Shown here: positions 1-10,388 of the stretch, one piece after another
Layout: each line of letters starts with the position of its first letter
Position numbering within the stretch: the first letter of the stretch is position 1
NCBI GenBank assembly: GCA_947456625.1
Contig: CANGQJ010000016.1
Coordinates: 1 to 50,610 of the forward strand
Direction: 5' to 3'
Length of the DNA: 50,610 bases
From: Bacteroidota bacterium
GTDB taxonomy: Bacteria; Bacteroidota; Bacteroidia; Chitinophagales; Chitinophagaceae
Notes under the pieces: generated by a model
Told to the model about the DNA's origin: nothing
Seen by the model: the letters and a program-made list of their open reading frames with translations, nothing else
Database searches by the model: none
Program-made: the position numbers and the translations under genes

Positions 1-88
1 GCTGAGGACATGCATCCAAAGCTCTTGATTTACTTTTCGCCCTGATGATCTCACGGCCTTTTCTAACTAATTGCTGAATAGTAGGCAT
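1..88 (-). CDS. rpsL: Ribosomal protein S12, N-terminal fragment
   Basis: The first 29 codons of small-subunit ribosomal protein S12 read leftwards off the window edge. The translation begins MPTIQQLVRKGRE and continues through KSKSRALDACPQ, which is the conserved S12 N-terminus. S12 sits at the decoding centre of the 30S subunit and is usually the first gene of the rpsL-rpsG-fusA operon; the rest lies outside the window. The ATG at 86-88 is fixed by the family start. A well-formed promoter lies about 50 bp upstream. The gene is cut by the window, not broken. Confidence 0.93.
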   Translation of the reverse strand, partial: MPTIQQLVRKGREIIRAKSKSRALDACPQ

Positions 89-134
89 TTATTATGCTAT
101 TTTGTTCAATTCGGTTTATAAAAAATTCGGACGG

Positions 135-164
135 CAAAGGTAATGGCTGAGAACGAATTACCAA
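135..164 (-). promoter_or_regulatory. Promoter of the rpsL operon (Bacteroidota type)
   Basis: On the minus strand a TTG (complement of 162-164) is followed after 19 bp by TACCTTTG (complement of 135-142). This matches the Bacteroidota primary-sigma consensus TTG-N17-23-TANNTTTG. It would give a leader of roughly 40 nt before the S12 ATG. It is the best consensus match seen in the window, as expected for a ribosomal operon. Confidence 0.7.
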
Positions 165-276
165 AATGTTTATTGGCTAATTTTAAAAAAATAAAGCAAA
201 TTACCCTTTTTGGGCAATTAAATACTGAAAAAATAAGCTTTAATAAATTACAACAAACTGATATTCAACTGTTTAT

Positions 277-1338
277 TTAAATATGAAGCAGCCAGCCATG
301 TTTATCAACAATATTTCCCATTCGAATGTCATTTAATTGTTTTTTAAGGGCTGGAGCCACTTTTAAAGCATTTACATCAAAATCCATTACATAATCTCCA
401 TGTGCAAGTCTTGAAATATAAGACACTACTGCGGCTGTTCCTACCCCAAAAACTTCTTGAAATAATCCTTTTTTGTGTGCATCCACAATTTCAGCAACCG
501 ATAAGAAACGCTCTTCCACTTCATAACCCATCTCTGTTAATAAAACAATTGCAGAATTTCTAGTAACTCCTTTTAATACCGTTCCTTTTTCAATACTAGG
601 TGTAATTACTTTCCCATCAATTACAAACATCACATTCATCATACCTACTTCCTCTACAAATTTATGTTCAATAGCATCGGTCCATAAAACTTGATCATAG
701 CCATTTTCTTGCGCAAGAGAAACCGGAAATAAACTAGCACCATAATTTCCACCATTCTTTGCAAACCCAACGCCACCAGGTGTTGCACGTGTATAATGTT
801 GTTCAATTATAATTTTCATAGGTGCTGAAAAATAAGGACCACTTGGACCTAAAATTATCATAAACTTATATGTATTTGATGGACGCACTCCTAAGAATGG
901 ATCCATTGCAATCATAAAAGGTCGGATGTATAAAGATGCATCTGGTTTATTTGGGATCCAGTCTCTTTCTAAATTTATTAATTGCTTCATGCCATCTATG
1001 AAAAGCCATTCTGGTACGGTTGGCATTTGCATACGCTGGGCCGAAGTATTAAAACGAATAAAGTTTTGATCTGGTCTAAAGACTACAACTTCACCATTGT
1101 CATTTTTGAAAGCTTTAATACCTTCAAAAATAGTCTGCCCATAATGTAAAGTAGCGCATGATGGATCTACTTCAAACGGAGCGTAGGGCTTAATTTGAAC
1201 GTTTTTCCATTCGCCGTTTTCATAATCAGCAACCAACATATGATCGGTGAAATTTTTTCCAAAAGCAATTTGATCCATATCAAATGTAGGAAGCTTAGGA
1301 TGTTGATTTTTAATTACCGGGATTGATACAATTGACAT
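277..1338 (-). CDS. ilvE: Branched-chain amino acid aminotransferase
   Basis: A fold-type IV PLP aminotransferase of 353 residues that interconverts valine, leucine and isoleucine with their 2-oxo acids using 2-oxoglutarate/glutamate in the cytoplasm. The PLP-binding lysine is expected at K194 in the motif FAKNGGNYGASLF, and the family motif EEVGMMNV follows at 229-236. QTIFEGIKAF near residue 70 is also typical. I chose the ATG at 1336-1338, which gives the usual N-terminus MSIVSIPVIK; a TTG at 1365 is in frame but would add nine unconserved residues. The gene stands alone, with no terminator hairpin seen. Length and motifs fit the long BCAT type found in Bacteroidota and eukaryotes. Confidence 0.93.
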   Translation of the reverse strand: MSIVSIPVIKNQHPKLPTFDMDQIAFGKNFTDHMLVADYENGEWKNVQIKPYAPFEVDPSCATLHYGQTIFEGIKAFKNDNGEVVVFRPDQNFIRFNTSAQRMQMPTVPEWLFIDGMKQLINLERDWIPNKPDASLYIRPFMIAMDPFLGVRPSNTYKFMIILGPSGPYFSAPMKIIIEQHYTRATPGGVGFAKNGGNYGASLFPVSLAQENGYDQVLWTDAIEHKFVEEVGMMNVMFVIDGKVITPSIEKGTVLKGVTRNSAIVLLTEMGYEVEERFLSVAEIVDAHKKGLFQEVFGVGTAAVVSYISRLAHGDYVMDFDVNALKVAPALKKQLNDIRMGNIVDKHGWLLHI

Positions 1339-1445
1339 AGACTTGCTTTTAAAATAACAATACAAAGTAACAAAAATAAGATTTAATCTAAAAACTTACA
1401 CGTGTTATTTTTTCAAATCAGGCAATTGCGTTAATTTTCCGTCCA

Positions 1446-2024
1446 ATGTCAGATCAAATAACAATATTGCCAGCAGCAGCTTTAGTTTCTTTGTATAAGG
1501 ATACTTTGGTAATACCCAATCCGGAAATAAAATCTGGCGTTCATAGTAACCTCATACAAAATAAGGAAACACCTTCCCCTGCTTTGGAAGTTGAAGTAAA
1601 AACAACAGTTGTTAAAACAGCAGGTCCTTTAAAATATTTAGGAGATCATCACAAAAAAATATTGGTAATAGTAAATGACCCAAATTCGGTTTATTTAAAT
1701 GAAGCCGATTTTATTTTATTAACCTCTATTTTAAATGCTTGCAAATTAACCATTGCCGACATTGCATTGGTTAATATTGGAAATCAGGAAACCAGTTTAC
1801 ATCAGATACTAGAAACCGTTCCATCCCAAATAATAATGTGTTTTGACATTGCACCAGTTGAGTTAAAAATAAAATTACCAACAACATTATATAAATTAAA
1901 CGAGTTAGGTGAATCGGTTTTATTTTTTAGCAAACCCTTATCTAGCATGCAAGGCACAGGATCAGAAGCAAAACTTGAAAAAGGAATACTTTGGAATTTA
2001 CTTAAGAAAGTTTTTAAATTATAG
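1446..2024 (+). CDS. Conserved-looking hypothetical protein upstream of rdgB
   Basis: A 192-residue soluble protein that I do not recognise with confidence. There is no signal peptide or membrane segment. The N-terminal 60 residues are low in recognisable structure; the rest (KKILVIVNDPNSVYLNEADF, then KLTIADIALVNIGN and QIIMCFDIAP) alternates strands and helices like a small Rossmann-type or uracil-DNA-glycosylase-type fold. A distant link to the DNA polymerase III psi subunit (HolD) family is a guess from this pattern, not a match. It ends 15 bp before rdgB on the same strand, so the two are probably cotranscribed. The ATG at 1446 is the only sensible start. Confidence 0.7.
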   Translation: MSDQITILPAAALVSLYKDTLVIPNPEIKSGVHSNLIQNKETPSPALEVEVKTTVVKTAGPLKYLGDHHKKILVIVNDPNSVYLNEADFILLTSILNACKLTIADIALVNIGNQETSLHQILETVPSQIIMCFDIAPVELKIKLPTTLYKLNELGESVLFFSKPLSSMQGTGSEAKLEKGILWNLLKKVFKL

Positions 2025-2039
2025 ATAAGCATTTGAAGT

Positions 2040-2636
2040 ATGTATCATTTAATTTTTGCAACCAACAATCAAAATAAAGTAGCCGAAATACAGTCCTTAG
2101 TGGGATCCGATTTTAATATCCAATCCCTTAAACAAGCGGGAATTGATATTGACATTCCAGAACCACATGACACTTTGCAAGAAAACGCTTTTGAAAAAGC
2201 AATTACCATTTTTAAAATCACAAACCAAAATTGTTTTAGTGAGGATACTGGATTAGAAATTGAAGCACTAAATGGATCACCAGGTGTAAAAAGTGCGCGC
2301 TATGCTGGCGAAGGCCGCGATTTTCAGGCCAATATTGATAAAGTACTTTTAAATTTATCTGGCAAACAAGACCGAACTGCGCAATTTAGAACAGTGATTT
2401 GTTTATTATGGAATGACGCACATGATAAATTACAAACACATTATTTTGTTGGAATTTGTAAAGGGAAAATAGCAACCGAAATGCAGGGTGAAAAAGGATT
2501 TGGATATGACCCTATTTTTATTCCTGATGGAGCCAATAAAAGCTTTGCTCAAATGAGTATGGAAGAAAAAAACACATACAGCCATAGACAAAAAGCGGTG
2601 ACACAGCTTTTTGAGTTTCTTAGAAATTTAACATAA
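2040..2636 (+). CDS. rdgB: XTP/dITP diphosphatase (non-canonical purine NTP pyrophosphatase)
   Basis: A Ham1/RdgB family protein of 198 residues, the usual length. It hydrolyses dITP, ITP and XTP to the monophosphate and pyrophosphate, keeping deaminated purines out of DNA and RNA. The N-terminal nucleotide-binding motif FATNNQNKVAEI, the acidic catalytic motif SEDTGLEIEAL (67-77, D69 the likely general base) followed by GSPGVKSARYAG, and the C-terminal GFGYDPIFIP and YSHRQKA motifs are all present. It follows the unknown gene by 15 bp and runs head-on into aroE, with only 4 bp between the stop codons. Confidence 0.95.
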   Translation: MYHLIFATNNQNKVAEIQSLVGSDFNIQSLKQAGIDIDIPEPHDTLQENAFEKAITIFKITNQNCFSEDTGLEIEALNGSPGVKSARYAGEGRDFQANIDKVLLNLSGKQDRTAQFRTVICLLWNDAHDKLQTHYFVGICKGKIATEMQGEKGFGYDPIFIPDGANKSFAQMSMEEKNTYSHRQKAVTQLFEFLRNLT

Positions 2637-2640
2637 AATA

Positions 2641-3393
2641 TTATTGCGTGATTGGCGTTTCTGCATTCCAAATTTTCCAACTTTCCAAAGCTTGAATATG
2701 TAACATCTCCAAGCCGTTTTGAGTACTTGCCCCTTGTGCTGCTCCTTTTTGTAAAAATAAAGTTTCACTTGGATTGTATATTAAGTCAAACAAATGATGT
2801 TCACTTGTAATTGCATGGTAGGGTATATCAGGCGCCTCATTTACATTAGGGTACATACCTAAAGGACTGGTATTAATAAGGAGTGTATGTTTATTTATTG
2901 TCTGGGGTGTAAGTTCATTGTATGCGATACAATTAGCTGCTATACTAGTTCTAGAAACAAATTGATAAGTAATATTTAAATTTTTTAACACCCACTCTAC
3001 TGCTGCTGCTGCACCACCTGTTCCCAATATTAATGCATGGGTATGTTGAGGTTTTAAAAAAGGCATTAATGATTTTTGAAAACCAATTACGTCGGTGTTG
3101 TAACCATATAATTCCCCATTAAATTTTCGAATACAATTACATGCATGAATACTTTGCACTACACTAGATGGATGTTGCAAAAATGGAATCACTTCTTTTT
3201 TATAAGGTATGGTTACATTTAAACCATTTAAATTTGAATTGTCATTCCAAAGTGCTGCAAACTCATTCATAGACGCAATAGGATAATTCGCATATTGCGC
3301 ATCCAAGATATTTTCTTGTTGAAATTTATCTTTAAAATAACCCTGTGAAAAAGAGTGTGATAAAGGATAGCCTATTAATCCAAAATGTCGCAA
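2641..3393 (-). CDS. aroE: Shikimate dehydrogenase (TTG start)
   Basis: This enzyme reduces 3-dehydroshikimate to shikimate with NADPH in the chorismate pathway. The 250-residue product shows the substrate motifs GYPLSHS (8-14), NVTIPYKKE with catalytic K65, N86 and D101 (GYNTD), then the NADP-binding loop GTGGAAAAV (124-132) and NTSPLGMYP. The only start consistent with the family N-terminus (RHFGLIGYPLSHS) is a TTG at 3391-3393. It lies 2 bp after the stop of the upstream ComA-like gene, so translation is probably coupled. It is somewhat shorter than the Escherichia coli enzyme, as is common in Bacteroidota. Confidence 0.93.
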   Translation of the reverse strand: MRHFGLIGYPLSHSFSQGYFKDKFQQENILDAQYANYPIASMNEFAALWNDNSNLNGLNVTIPYKKEVIPFLQHPSSVVQSIHACNCIRKFNGELYGYNTDVIGFQKSLMPFLKPQHTHALILGTGGAAAAVEWVLKNLNITYQFVSRTSIAANCIAYNELTPQTINKHTLLINTSPLGMYPNVNEAPDIPYHAITSEHHLFDLIYNPSETLFLQKGAAQGASTQNGLEMLHIQALESWKIWNAETPITQ

Positions 3394-3395
3394 AC

Positions 3396-4160
3396 TTATT
3401 TATTTAAATATAAATTAAAAGTATCACCTCTTAGTCCAATACGCATTGCTTCCAAAGGTATCACCTCGCTAGGTGCTATATTTCCTAAGTTCACATTACA
3501 TCCAATAAGTTCTAAGAAATATAATTGTTGTGCTTTTTGTGGCGCTTCCCATAATATTTTTTCGGCAGGAATTTTGGTCAAAATTTCTTGAACTAAACCT
3601 TCTCGTACTTCACCACTGCCACGATATATACCCACATTGCCCGCTTCACGCGCTTCTGCAATTACATATTCAGATCCTGCACTGAGCTCGGCGGTCATAA
3701 GTTCTATCCATTTATAAGGCGGAATAATATGTGCAGCATCCTTGCTACCTACTTCACTTATTACTTTTGAAATTTTTGCAATTTTTTCAATGTAGCCACA
3801 TTTTTCAGCATGGGGAATTTCTATAGATCCATCACTCACTTCAATTAAACCAATTTTATAATCCTTACACATGGCGATATAATCATCAAACTGATTTCTG
3901 ATCACAAAGGCTTCAAATAAGGTACCTCCAAAATAAACAGGTAAACCATGTGATTGATAAAGTTCTATTTTTTTTCTCAAATTGGGTGTAACGGCCGAGG
4001 TTCCAAAACCTAATTTAACCACATCGGTATGCGGACCTGCAACACTAATAAAACTTTCAGCTTCGGAAAAACTTAACCCTTTGTCCATTACCATTGTTAA
4101 ACCACTTGAACGAGGCTTACTGGTTCTTTCTGGAATTTGAGTCAAATTAAAATTCATCAT
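3396..4160 (-). CDS. Phosphosulfolactate synthase (ComA family)
   Basis: A 254-residue TIM-barrel protein of the (2R)-phospho-3-sulfolactate synthase family, which adds sulfite to phosphoenolpyruvate. Typical stretches are GLTMVMDKGLSF (20-31), DVVKLGFGTSAV, VYFGGTLFEAF, LIEVSDGSIEIP, VIAEAREAGNVGIYRGSGEVR and WEAPQKAQQ. In archaea the enzyme starts coenzyme M synthesis; in some bacteria homologues make sulfolactate, and the plant heat-stress protein HSA32 is also a relative. What the Bacteroidota member makes is not shown here: no ComB or ComC neighbour is present. The gene sits between a TPR gene and aroE on the same strand. Two adjacent ATGs (4160, 4157) are possible starts. A TACCTTTG box on its strand at 4181-4188 may be a -7 element. 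Confidence 0.85.
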   Translation of the reverse strand: MMNFNLTQIPERTSKPRSSGLTMVMDKGLSFSEAESFISVAGPHTDVVKLGFGTSAVTPNLRKKIELYQSHGLPVYFGGTLFEAFVIRNQFDDYIAMCKDYKIGLIEVSDGSIEIPHAEKCGYIEKIAKISKVISEVGSKDAAHIIPPYKWIELMTAELSAGSEYVIAEAREAGNVGIYRGSGEVREGLVQEILTKIPAEKILWEAPQKAQQLYFLELIGCNVNLGNIAPSEVIPLEAMRIGLRGDTFNLYLNK

Positions 4161-4199
4161 AAATAGTAGCTTATATATTACAAAGGTAATTTAAAAAGC

Positions 4200-5621
4200 T
4201 TAAGATAACTTACCCTTCTTGTATTGTGTTATTAATTCTGCAACCTTTGCATCCTGCATCATTTCAGGATAAAATTTTGTTAGCTTATTTACTAACTTAG
4301 AAGATTTTGATAACGCCATTTCGAGTTGCAACAAGCCTTCGGCTGTTTTACCCATCATATATAAAATAGCGCTTCTATAAAATATAAATATTACTTTTCC
4401 CTGTGTAGACATATAGGCAATTTCGGTTTGCTCCAATGCGTCCGCAAATTGTTTATTAGCAACTAAACATTTAACCAAGTATTCCCATCCTGCAATTTGC
4501 TTTGGCTTATTTTTTACAACTGTTCCAAAACAAATAGCGGCTTCCTTATAACTATCCATATTCATATAACATTCTCCTAGTAAAATATGATATTCGTTAA
4601 TATGTTTGTGAATGCGCATTGCATGCTCTAATTGCTTTACAGCCTGCTCCCATTGCCCTTCCTGCATATAAGTAGCTGCAATTTTTTGATATAGTCTGCT
4701 GTCGTCCGAATTCAAATGAACTGCTTTTTTATAATGAAATCTTGCTTGTGCATAATTTTTCATTCGGTGATAGCAATGTCCAATAGCTTCATAAATGACA
4801 TCTTCGGGACGGGATAATTCCAATACTTTTTCTAATGCTTCAATGGCTTCTCTATATTTTCTGATACGCAAATAGGCATCCCCCATATTGCGATAAGCAT
4901 AATCAAATTTTTCATCAATCACAATGGCATATTGATATGCGTCAATTGCTTTTTCATGCAACTTTAAGCCTTGATATGCTGCGGCCAAATTAAACCAAGC
5001 CAATGCATTATAAGGTTGCTCGTCTATGATGCTTTGATGTAGCTTAATACTTTCTTCGTTTCTACCTGTAAAATCGGTCCAGAAACAAATTTTATACAAA
5101 GCCTCTTCGTTCATAGGATCATCTTCCAATACTAACTGCAAACAATCAAACACTTTATCAAATGCTTCATGATCATCATACACATCGGCGAGTTCAAATA
5201 ATACTTCGGTTCGTTCTGGACCCTCAAATAAATGAAGTGCCTCTTGCAATAAAACAATTGCTTTTTCGGGTTGATCTAAGGCTAAATAAGCATCTGTTTT
5301 TAAAATAAATAAATTCATATCCTTATGATCATACAATGCAGCAGTATTTAATAGCTTTAATGCTTCCTTGTATTTTCGGGTGGCCAGTAATAAATCCGCC
5401 TTTTTTATCATAAGTAAGGCCGAAAAAGGATATTGATCCAAGGCCAAATCGGCAGCTTGTATGGCTTCCACTATTTCATCTTGCTCATCTAAATGTTCTA
5501 TGATACGCTCAAAATCGTCCTCTTCAATATATGCATTGGCTCTGCCCTGTTTTAGGTTTTGGTACCTAAGCATTAACTCTTGAATATCACCTCCTTCCTC
5601 TTCCTTATGACGATCAAACAT
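4200..5621 (-). CDS. Tetratricopeptide repeat protein
   Basis: A 473-residue protein made almost entirely of TPR units; recognisable repeats include LAWFNLAAAYQGLKLHEKAI, DYAYRNMGDAYLRIRKYREA and DVIYEAIGHCYHRMKNYAQA. It has no signal peptide or membrane segment, so it is probably a cytoplasmic scaffold for protein-protein contacts; the partner is unknown. The acidic N-terminus (MFDRHKEEEGGD) and basic C-terminus (QYKKGKLS) lie outside the repeats. It reads in the same direction as the ComA-like gene 39 bp downstream and aroE, and may head that operon. TPR content gives no specific function. Confidence 0.85.
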   Translation of the reverse strand: MFDRHKEEEGGDIQELMLRYQNLKQGRANAYIEEDDFERIIEHLDEQDEIVEAIQAADLALDQYPFSALLMIKKADLLLATRKYKEALKLLNTAALYDHKDMNLFILKTDAYLALDQPEKAIVLLQEALHLFEGPERTEVLFELADVYDDHEAFDKVFDCLQLVLEDDPMNEEALYKICFWTDFTGRNEESIKLHQSIIDEQPYNALAWFNLAAAYQGLKLHEKAIDAYQYAIVIDEKFDYAYRNMGDAYLRIRKYREAIEALEKVLELSRPEDVIYEAIGHCYHRMKNYAQARFHYKKAVHLNSDDSRLYQKIAATYMQEGQWEQAVKQLEHAMRIHKHINEYHILLGECYMNMDSYKEAAICFGTVVKNKPKQIAGWEYLVKCLVANKQFADALEQTEIAYMSTQGKVIFIFYRSAILYMMGKTAEGLLQLEMALSKSSKLVNKLTKFYPEMMQDAKVAELITQYKKGKLS

Positions 5622-5773
5622 AGTAGTATATTTTAATCAATTAATAAGTTACTGATTTTCAATGTTTTATAAATAACATTGTGTTGCTTGATAACTCAAT
5701 ATACTATCCCCCTTCCTATTAACCATATTAAATTGTGCACAAAAAGGGGCCAAAAAAGTTAAAATTATTTTTT

Positions 5774-5802
5774 TTGGTTCAAAGGATAAACTATTACCTT
5801 CG
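5774..5802 (+). promoter_or_regulatory. Probable promoter of the 115-residue exported protein
   Basis: TTG at 5774-5776 is followed after 18 bp by TACCTTCG at 5795-5802, a close match to the Bacteroidota TTG-N17-23-TANNTTTG promoter. The ATG at 5811 lies only 8 bp beyond the -7 box, so the transcript would be almost leaderless if this is the real promoter. Confidence 0.5.
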
Positions 5803-5810
5803 TATTTACC

Positions 5811-6158
5811 ATGCCAACTGTAAAAAACATATTATTTACTTTATTTGCTGCCTGCTTTATGCTTGTTTCTGCAAATACATATGCTAGTATTTTTGTTACT
5901 GGTACTACAAGTGGTATTGAAATAAAAAAAGTAACTGAAAAATACTCTTTAAAAAATTTAAACGCTTTATCCCACAAAACAGCAAGTTTTGCAAGTTTAA
6001 AATCAAGTTTAGAGTACAAAGGTTTTGCAAGTACCAATAGTATTTCAAACGTTAATACTGCTGCTTACTTAAAATACAATAAAGGAAATGTTACTTATGT
6101 AATTCCTTATCACTACAAAGTGATCCTTCCTAAGTTCAAGACACCTTCGGCTCAATAG
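5811..6158 (+). CDS. Small exported protein of unknown function
   Basis: A 115-residue protein with a clear signal peptide: basic start, hydrophobic stretch ILFTLFAACFMLVS (about residues 7-20) and a probable cleavage after NTYA (about residue 25). The mature part of about 90 residues is rich in Lys, Ser, Asn and Thr, has no cysteine and ends PKFKTPSAQ. No family is recognised. It stands alone between the divergent TPR operon and a convergent exported-protein gene. A promoter-like sequence lies directly upstream. The opposite-strand reading frame over 5765-6037 is less plausible because it lacks any export or fold signature. Confidence 0.65.
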   Translation: MPTVKNILFTLFAACFMLVSANTYASIFVTGTTSGIEIKKVTEKYSLKNLNALSHKTASFASLKSSLEYKGFASTNSISNVNTAAYLKYNKGNVTYVIPYHYKVILPKFKTPSAQ

Positions 6159-6202
6159 TCTATAACTGTTTCCCTTACCATTTTTTTAGTGCTTATTTTT
6201 AA

Positions 6203-6814
6203 TTAGTCAATCGACTGATACCTTTCCTTATTAACATTAAATTGACTTAATGAAATTGGACTAAGATCAATTTTAGTTGCTTGGTAATGCAATGAAGTTC
6301 CACTATTTGAAATAACTGTGTATGCCAATACCAAGCCAGGCACTTCTTTAAAAGCCAATTCATAATTATTAATTGTGGCTGCAATTTGATTAGTGTACCA
6401 GACAAAATAAGTAGTGCCATCTGACCATTTTAACGATAACTGTTTACAACTATAATCTAGTATGTTTACTATTGAATCAGGATTTAGAAACTTTATCGAA
6501 AGTAAATTGGGGCTATTTATTGGAGGGTAATTAATTACTTGTAAAAAATGACTGGTACCAATATCCTTGGTAACTGTTGCTTTACTTTGCTGTTCACTAA
6601 AATATAAAGTCTGTGTTAATTGAGGTGTTTGTAAAACGGTTTTACACTGATCCCCCTTTACATACACCATCTTAAAACCAAGTGTATCATTACTATTTGT
6701 CTTTTGAATAACAAAACTTAAGGAGCACTCCCCTACTATTTTTGTTTGCGCATTTATTTTATAAAATGACAACAAAAAACAGACAATCATTATGGGGGTA
6801 ATGCGACTGATCAT
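6203..6814 (-). CDS. Exported protein of unknown function
   Basis: A 203-residue protein with a signal peptide (MISRITPIMIVCFLLSFYKINAQ, cleavage probably after NAQ, the typical Bacteroidota ending). The mature part starts with a strand-rich segment (GECSLSFVIQKTNSND) and contains ELAFKEVPGLVLAYTV, which resembles the core of exported GLPGLI/DUF4412-type proteins of this phylum; that link is tentative. It is likely periplasmic or outer-membrane associated. It lies downstream of yidC on the same strand, separated from it by a terminator-like hairpin, so it probably has its own promoter. Confidence 0.7.
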   Translation of the reverse strand: MISRITPIMIVCFLLSFYKINAQTKIVGECSLSFVIQKTNSNDTLGFKMVYVKGDQCKTVLQTPQLTQTLYFSEQQSKATVTKDIGTSHFLQVINYPPINSPNLLSIKFLNPDSIVNILDYSCKQLSLKWSDGTTYFVWYTNQIAATINNYELAFKEVPGLVLAYTVISNSGTSLHYQATKIDLSPISLSQFNVNKERYQSID

Positions 6815-6827
6815 GAGGGGGTATGTG

Positions 6828-6852
6828 AAAAGACCCTATTGCAGGGTCTTTT
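6828..6852 (-). terminator. Terminator after yidC
   Basis: A perfect 10-bp stem (AAAAGACCCT paired with AGGGTCTTTT) with a 5-nt loop lies 8 bp beyond the yidC stop. Read on the minus strand it ends in four Ts. Confidence 0.6.
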
Positions 6853-6860
6853 ATAAAATA

Positions 6861-8669
6861 TTATTTTTTGTGTTTATCTTTTAAGTCTTGTACTTTTTTC
6901 TGAGCTTCCATCATTTGCTCATATTTGCTTTGCCAATTACTTTTCTTTTTTGGTGTCTTACGTTTAACATCAATCTCTGCTAATATTTTATCATGATTGA
7001 TGATGAACTTTTGAATAATTAACTGAAGTAATAAAGTTACAATATTAGAAACAGTGTAGTACCAGGTTAATGCCGATGGAAGTCGGTTAAAAATAAACAA
7101 TAACATTACAGGGAAAATATAAGGCATATATTTTAATGCCGGATTATCCTGTGTTGGTGTCATTGACATGTTGTAAACAGAAATTAAAACACTAGTAATT
7201 ACTGCAGTTAATGTGAACAAGCTAATGTGATCACCAAAACCCATTGGGACATTAAATGGCAATGTAGCAATTACATCATAGCTTGACAAATCCTGACTCC
7301 ATAAAAAGGACTGACCTCTTAATGAAATATTAGAGTTAAAGAAACTATATAATGCAAAGAAAATAGGAATTTGAAGTAATGCTGGGATACAACCACCTAG
7401 TGGATTTACGCCAGCTTCTCTGAACAATTTCATTTGTTCCATAGCAAAACCTTGTTGATCATCACCCAGTTTTTTCTTGATCTCATCCAACTCGGGTTTT
7501 AACACCTTCATTTTAGCACTACTCAAATAACTAGAGTAAGTTAATGGAGATGTTACCAAGCGAATAAATATGGTAAGTAGTAAAACCACCCACCCATAAT
7601 TGCTTACAAAACCTGCAAAGAAATCAAATACAGGCATAATTATAAACTTATTAATTGGGCGTACAAATGAATAAAGGTCTCTTCCTAAATTCACAATTTT
7701 CTCCATTTCAGGAGCCTGTGTTTTTAAGATTTGAAACTCATTGGGGCCAAAATATAAAGACAAAGGAATATTTACCACTGCTCCGTTTACCTTGTTTTGC
7801 AATTGCGCTTGCATGGTTGCAAGACCAGTGCTAGAATCGGTTTTTCTTTGCCAATCTAATTTACCAGCACCAAAACCATCCTTTGCAATTAATGTAGTGG
7901 TAAAAAACTGTTGGACTAAACCTACCCATTGTACCGGTTTTTCAAATGCTTTAGTTGATTTACTAGAAATATAATCAAACTCATTTCCTTCGGAAAAACA
8001 AACATTAGACACTTGGCGCTCATACTGTGAAGTTCGCTCTTGTTGGTATGCATGAATGTCCCACAATAAATTTATTTGACCATTGGTTAATAACTGATCT
8101 GCTCCGTCTAATTGTACATTCCAATCTACATTGTATTTGTTAGGTTGCAAAGTAAATTGGTGGCGAATGGTTTTACCAGAAGGCGTTGTCCAAACATATT
8201 CAATTTTTTGAACCCCTCCATTTGCAGGTGTTACATTTACAACTGGAAAAATAATTTGATTAATTTGAGCTGTTTGATTGTTGCCAATATTCACAGGATA
8301 ATTAAGTGAACTGCTATCTCCTAATTGTACAAATTGCTTTTTGGAATTCTTATACTTTTTTAAAATTACGCTAACAACCTGCCCTCCTTTATTGCTAAAA
8401 TTAACTTTAACTAATTCGTTTTCTAAACTTGTAATTTGCTCTTTTACAGAATCCAATTGAGCAGCTGCTCCCAAACTTGTATCTGCCTTAATTGGATTTT
8501 TTGCAGCTTCGGCTTTTAAAGCTAAGGCTTTTACCATTTCGATTGAATCCTTAATATGCTTATTATAAGCTTGCATTTCGGTTTGTTGCTTATTCGTATA
8601 CCAGAAGTAGGTAAAAAATAAACCAGCTAATAACACAAAGCCAATGACCGTATTTTTATCAGTATTCAT
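6861..8669 (-). CDS. yidC: Membrane protein insertase YidC
   Basis: YidC inserts and folds inner-membrane proteins, alone or with SecYEG. The 602-residue product has the long form typical of Gram-negatives: TM1 at about 7-24 (VIGFVLLAGLFFTYFWY), a large periplasmic beta-rich domain to about residue 340, and the conserved insertase core with five membrane segments (VSNYGWVVLLLTIFIRLVT, GGCIPALLQIPIFFALYSFF, and PVMLLFIFNRLPSALTWYY further on). The C-terminus is Lys-rich, as expected for ribosome contact. I prefer the ATG at 8667-8669 (MNTDKNTVIGF) over an in-frame TTG two codons upstream. It is 57 bp downstream of pyrG on the same strand; a TATCTTTG box at 8700-8707 on this strand may be its own -7 element. 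Confidence 0.95.
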   Translation of the reverse strand: MNTDKNTVIGFVLLAGLFFTYFWYTNKQQTEMQAYNKHIKDSIEMVKALALKAEAAKNPIKADTSLGAAAQLDSVKEQITSLENELVKVNFSNKGGQVVSVILKKYKNSKKQFVQLGDSSSLNYPVNIGNNQTAQINQIIFPVVNVTPANGGVQKIEYVWTTPSGKTIRHQFTLQPNKYNVDWNVQLDGADQLLTNGQINLLWDIHAYQQERTSQYERQVSNVCFSEGNEFDYISSKSTKAFEKPVQWVGLVQQFFTTTLIAKDGFGAGKLDWQRKTDSSTGLATMQAQLQNKVNGAVVNIPLSLYFGPNEFQILKTQAPEMEKIVNLGRDLYSFVRPINKFIIMPVFDFFAGFVSNYGWVVLLLTIFIRLVTSPLTYSSYLSSAKMKVLKPELDEIKKKLGDDQQGFAMEQMKLFREAGVNPLGGCIPALLQIPIFFALYSFFNSNISLRGQSFLWSQDLSSYDVIATLPFNVPMGFGDHISLFTLTAVITSVLISVYNMSMTPTQDNPALKYMPYIFPVMLLFIFNRLPSALTWYYTVSNIVTLLLQLIIQKFIINHDKILAEIDVKRKTPKKKSNWQSKYEQMMEAQKKVQDLKDKHKK

Positions 8670-8726
8670 ATTCAATTTTTAAACGTAAAAAACCTGGGGC
8701 AAAGATATGAGTTTTAAGGTACCAAA

Positions 8727-10388
<1,662 letters not shown>

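Noticed and set aside
5765..6037. A 90-residue gene on the minus strand.
   Set aside because: It is antisense to the exported-protein gene, which has a signal peptide and a promoter; the antisense product shows no such support.
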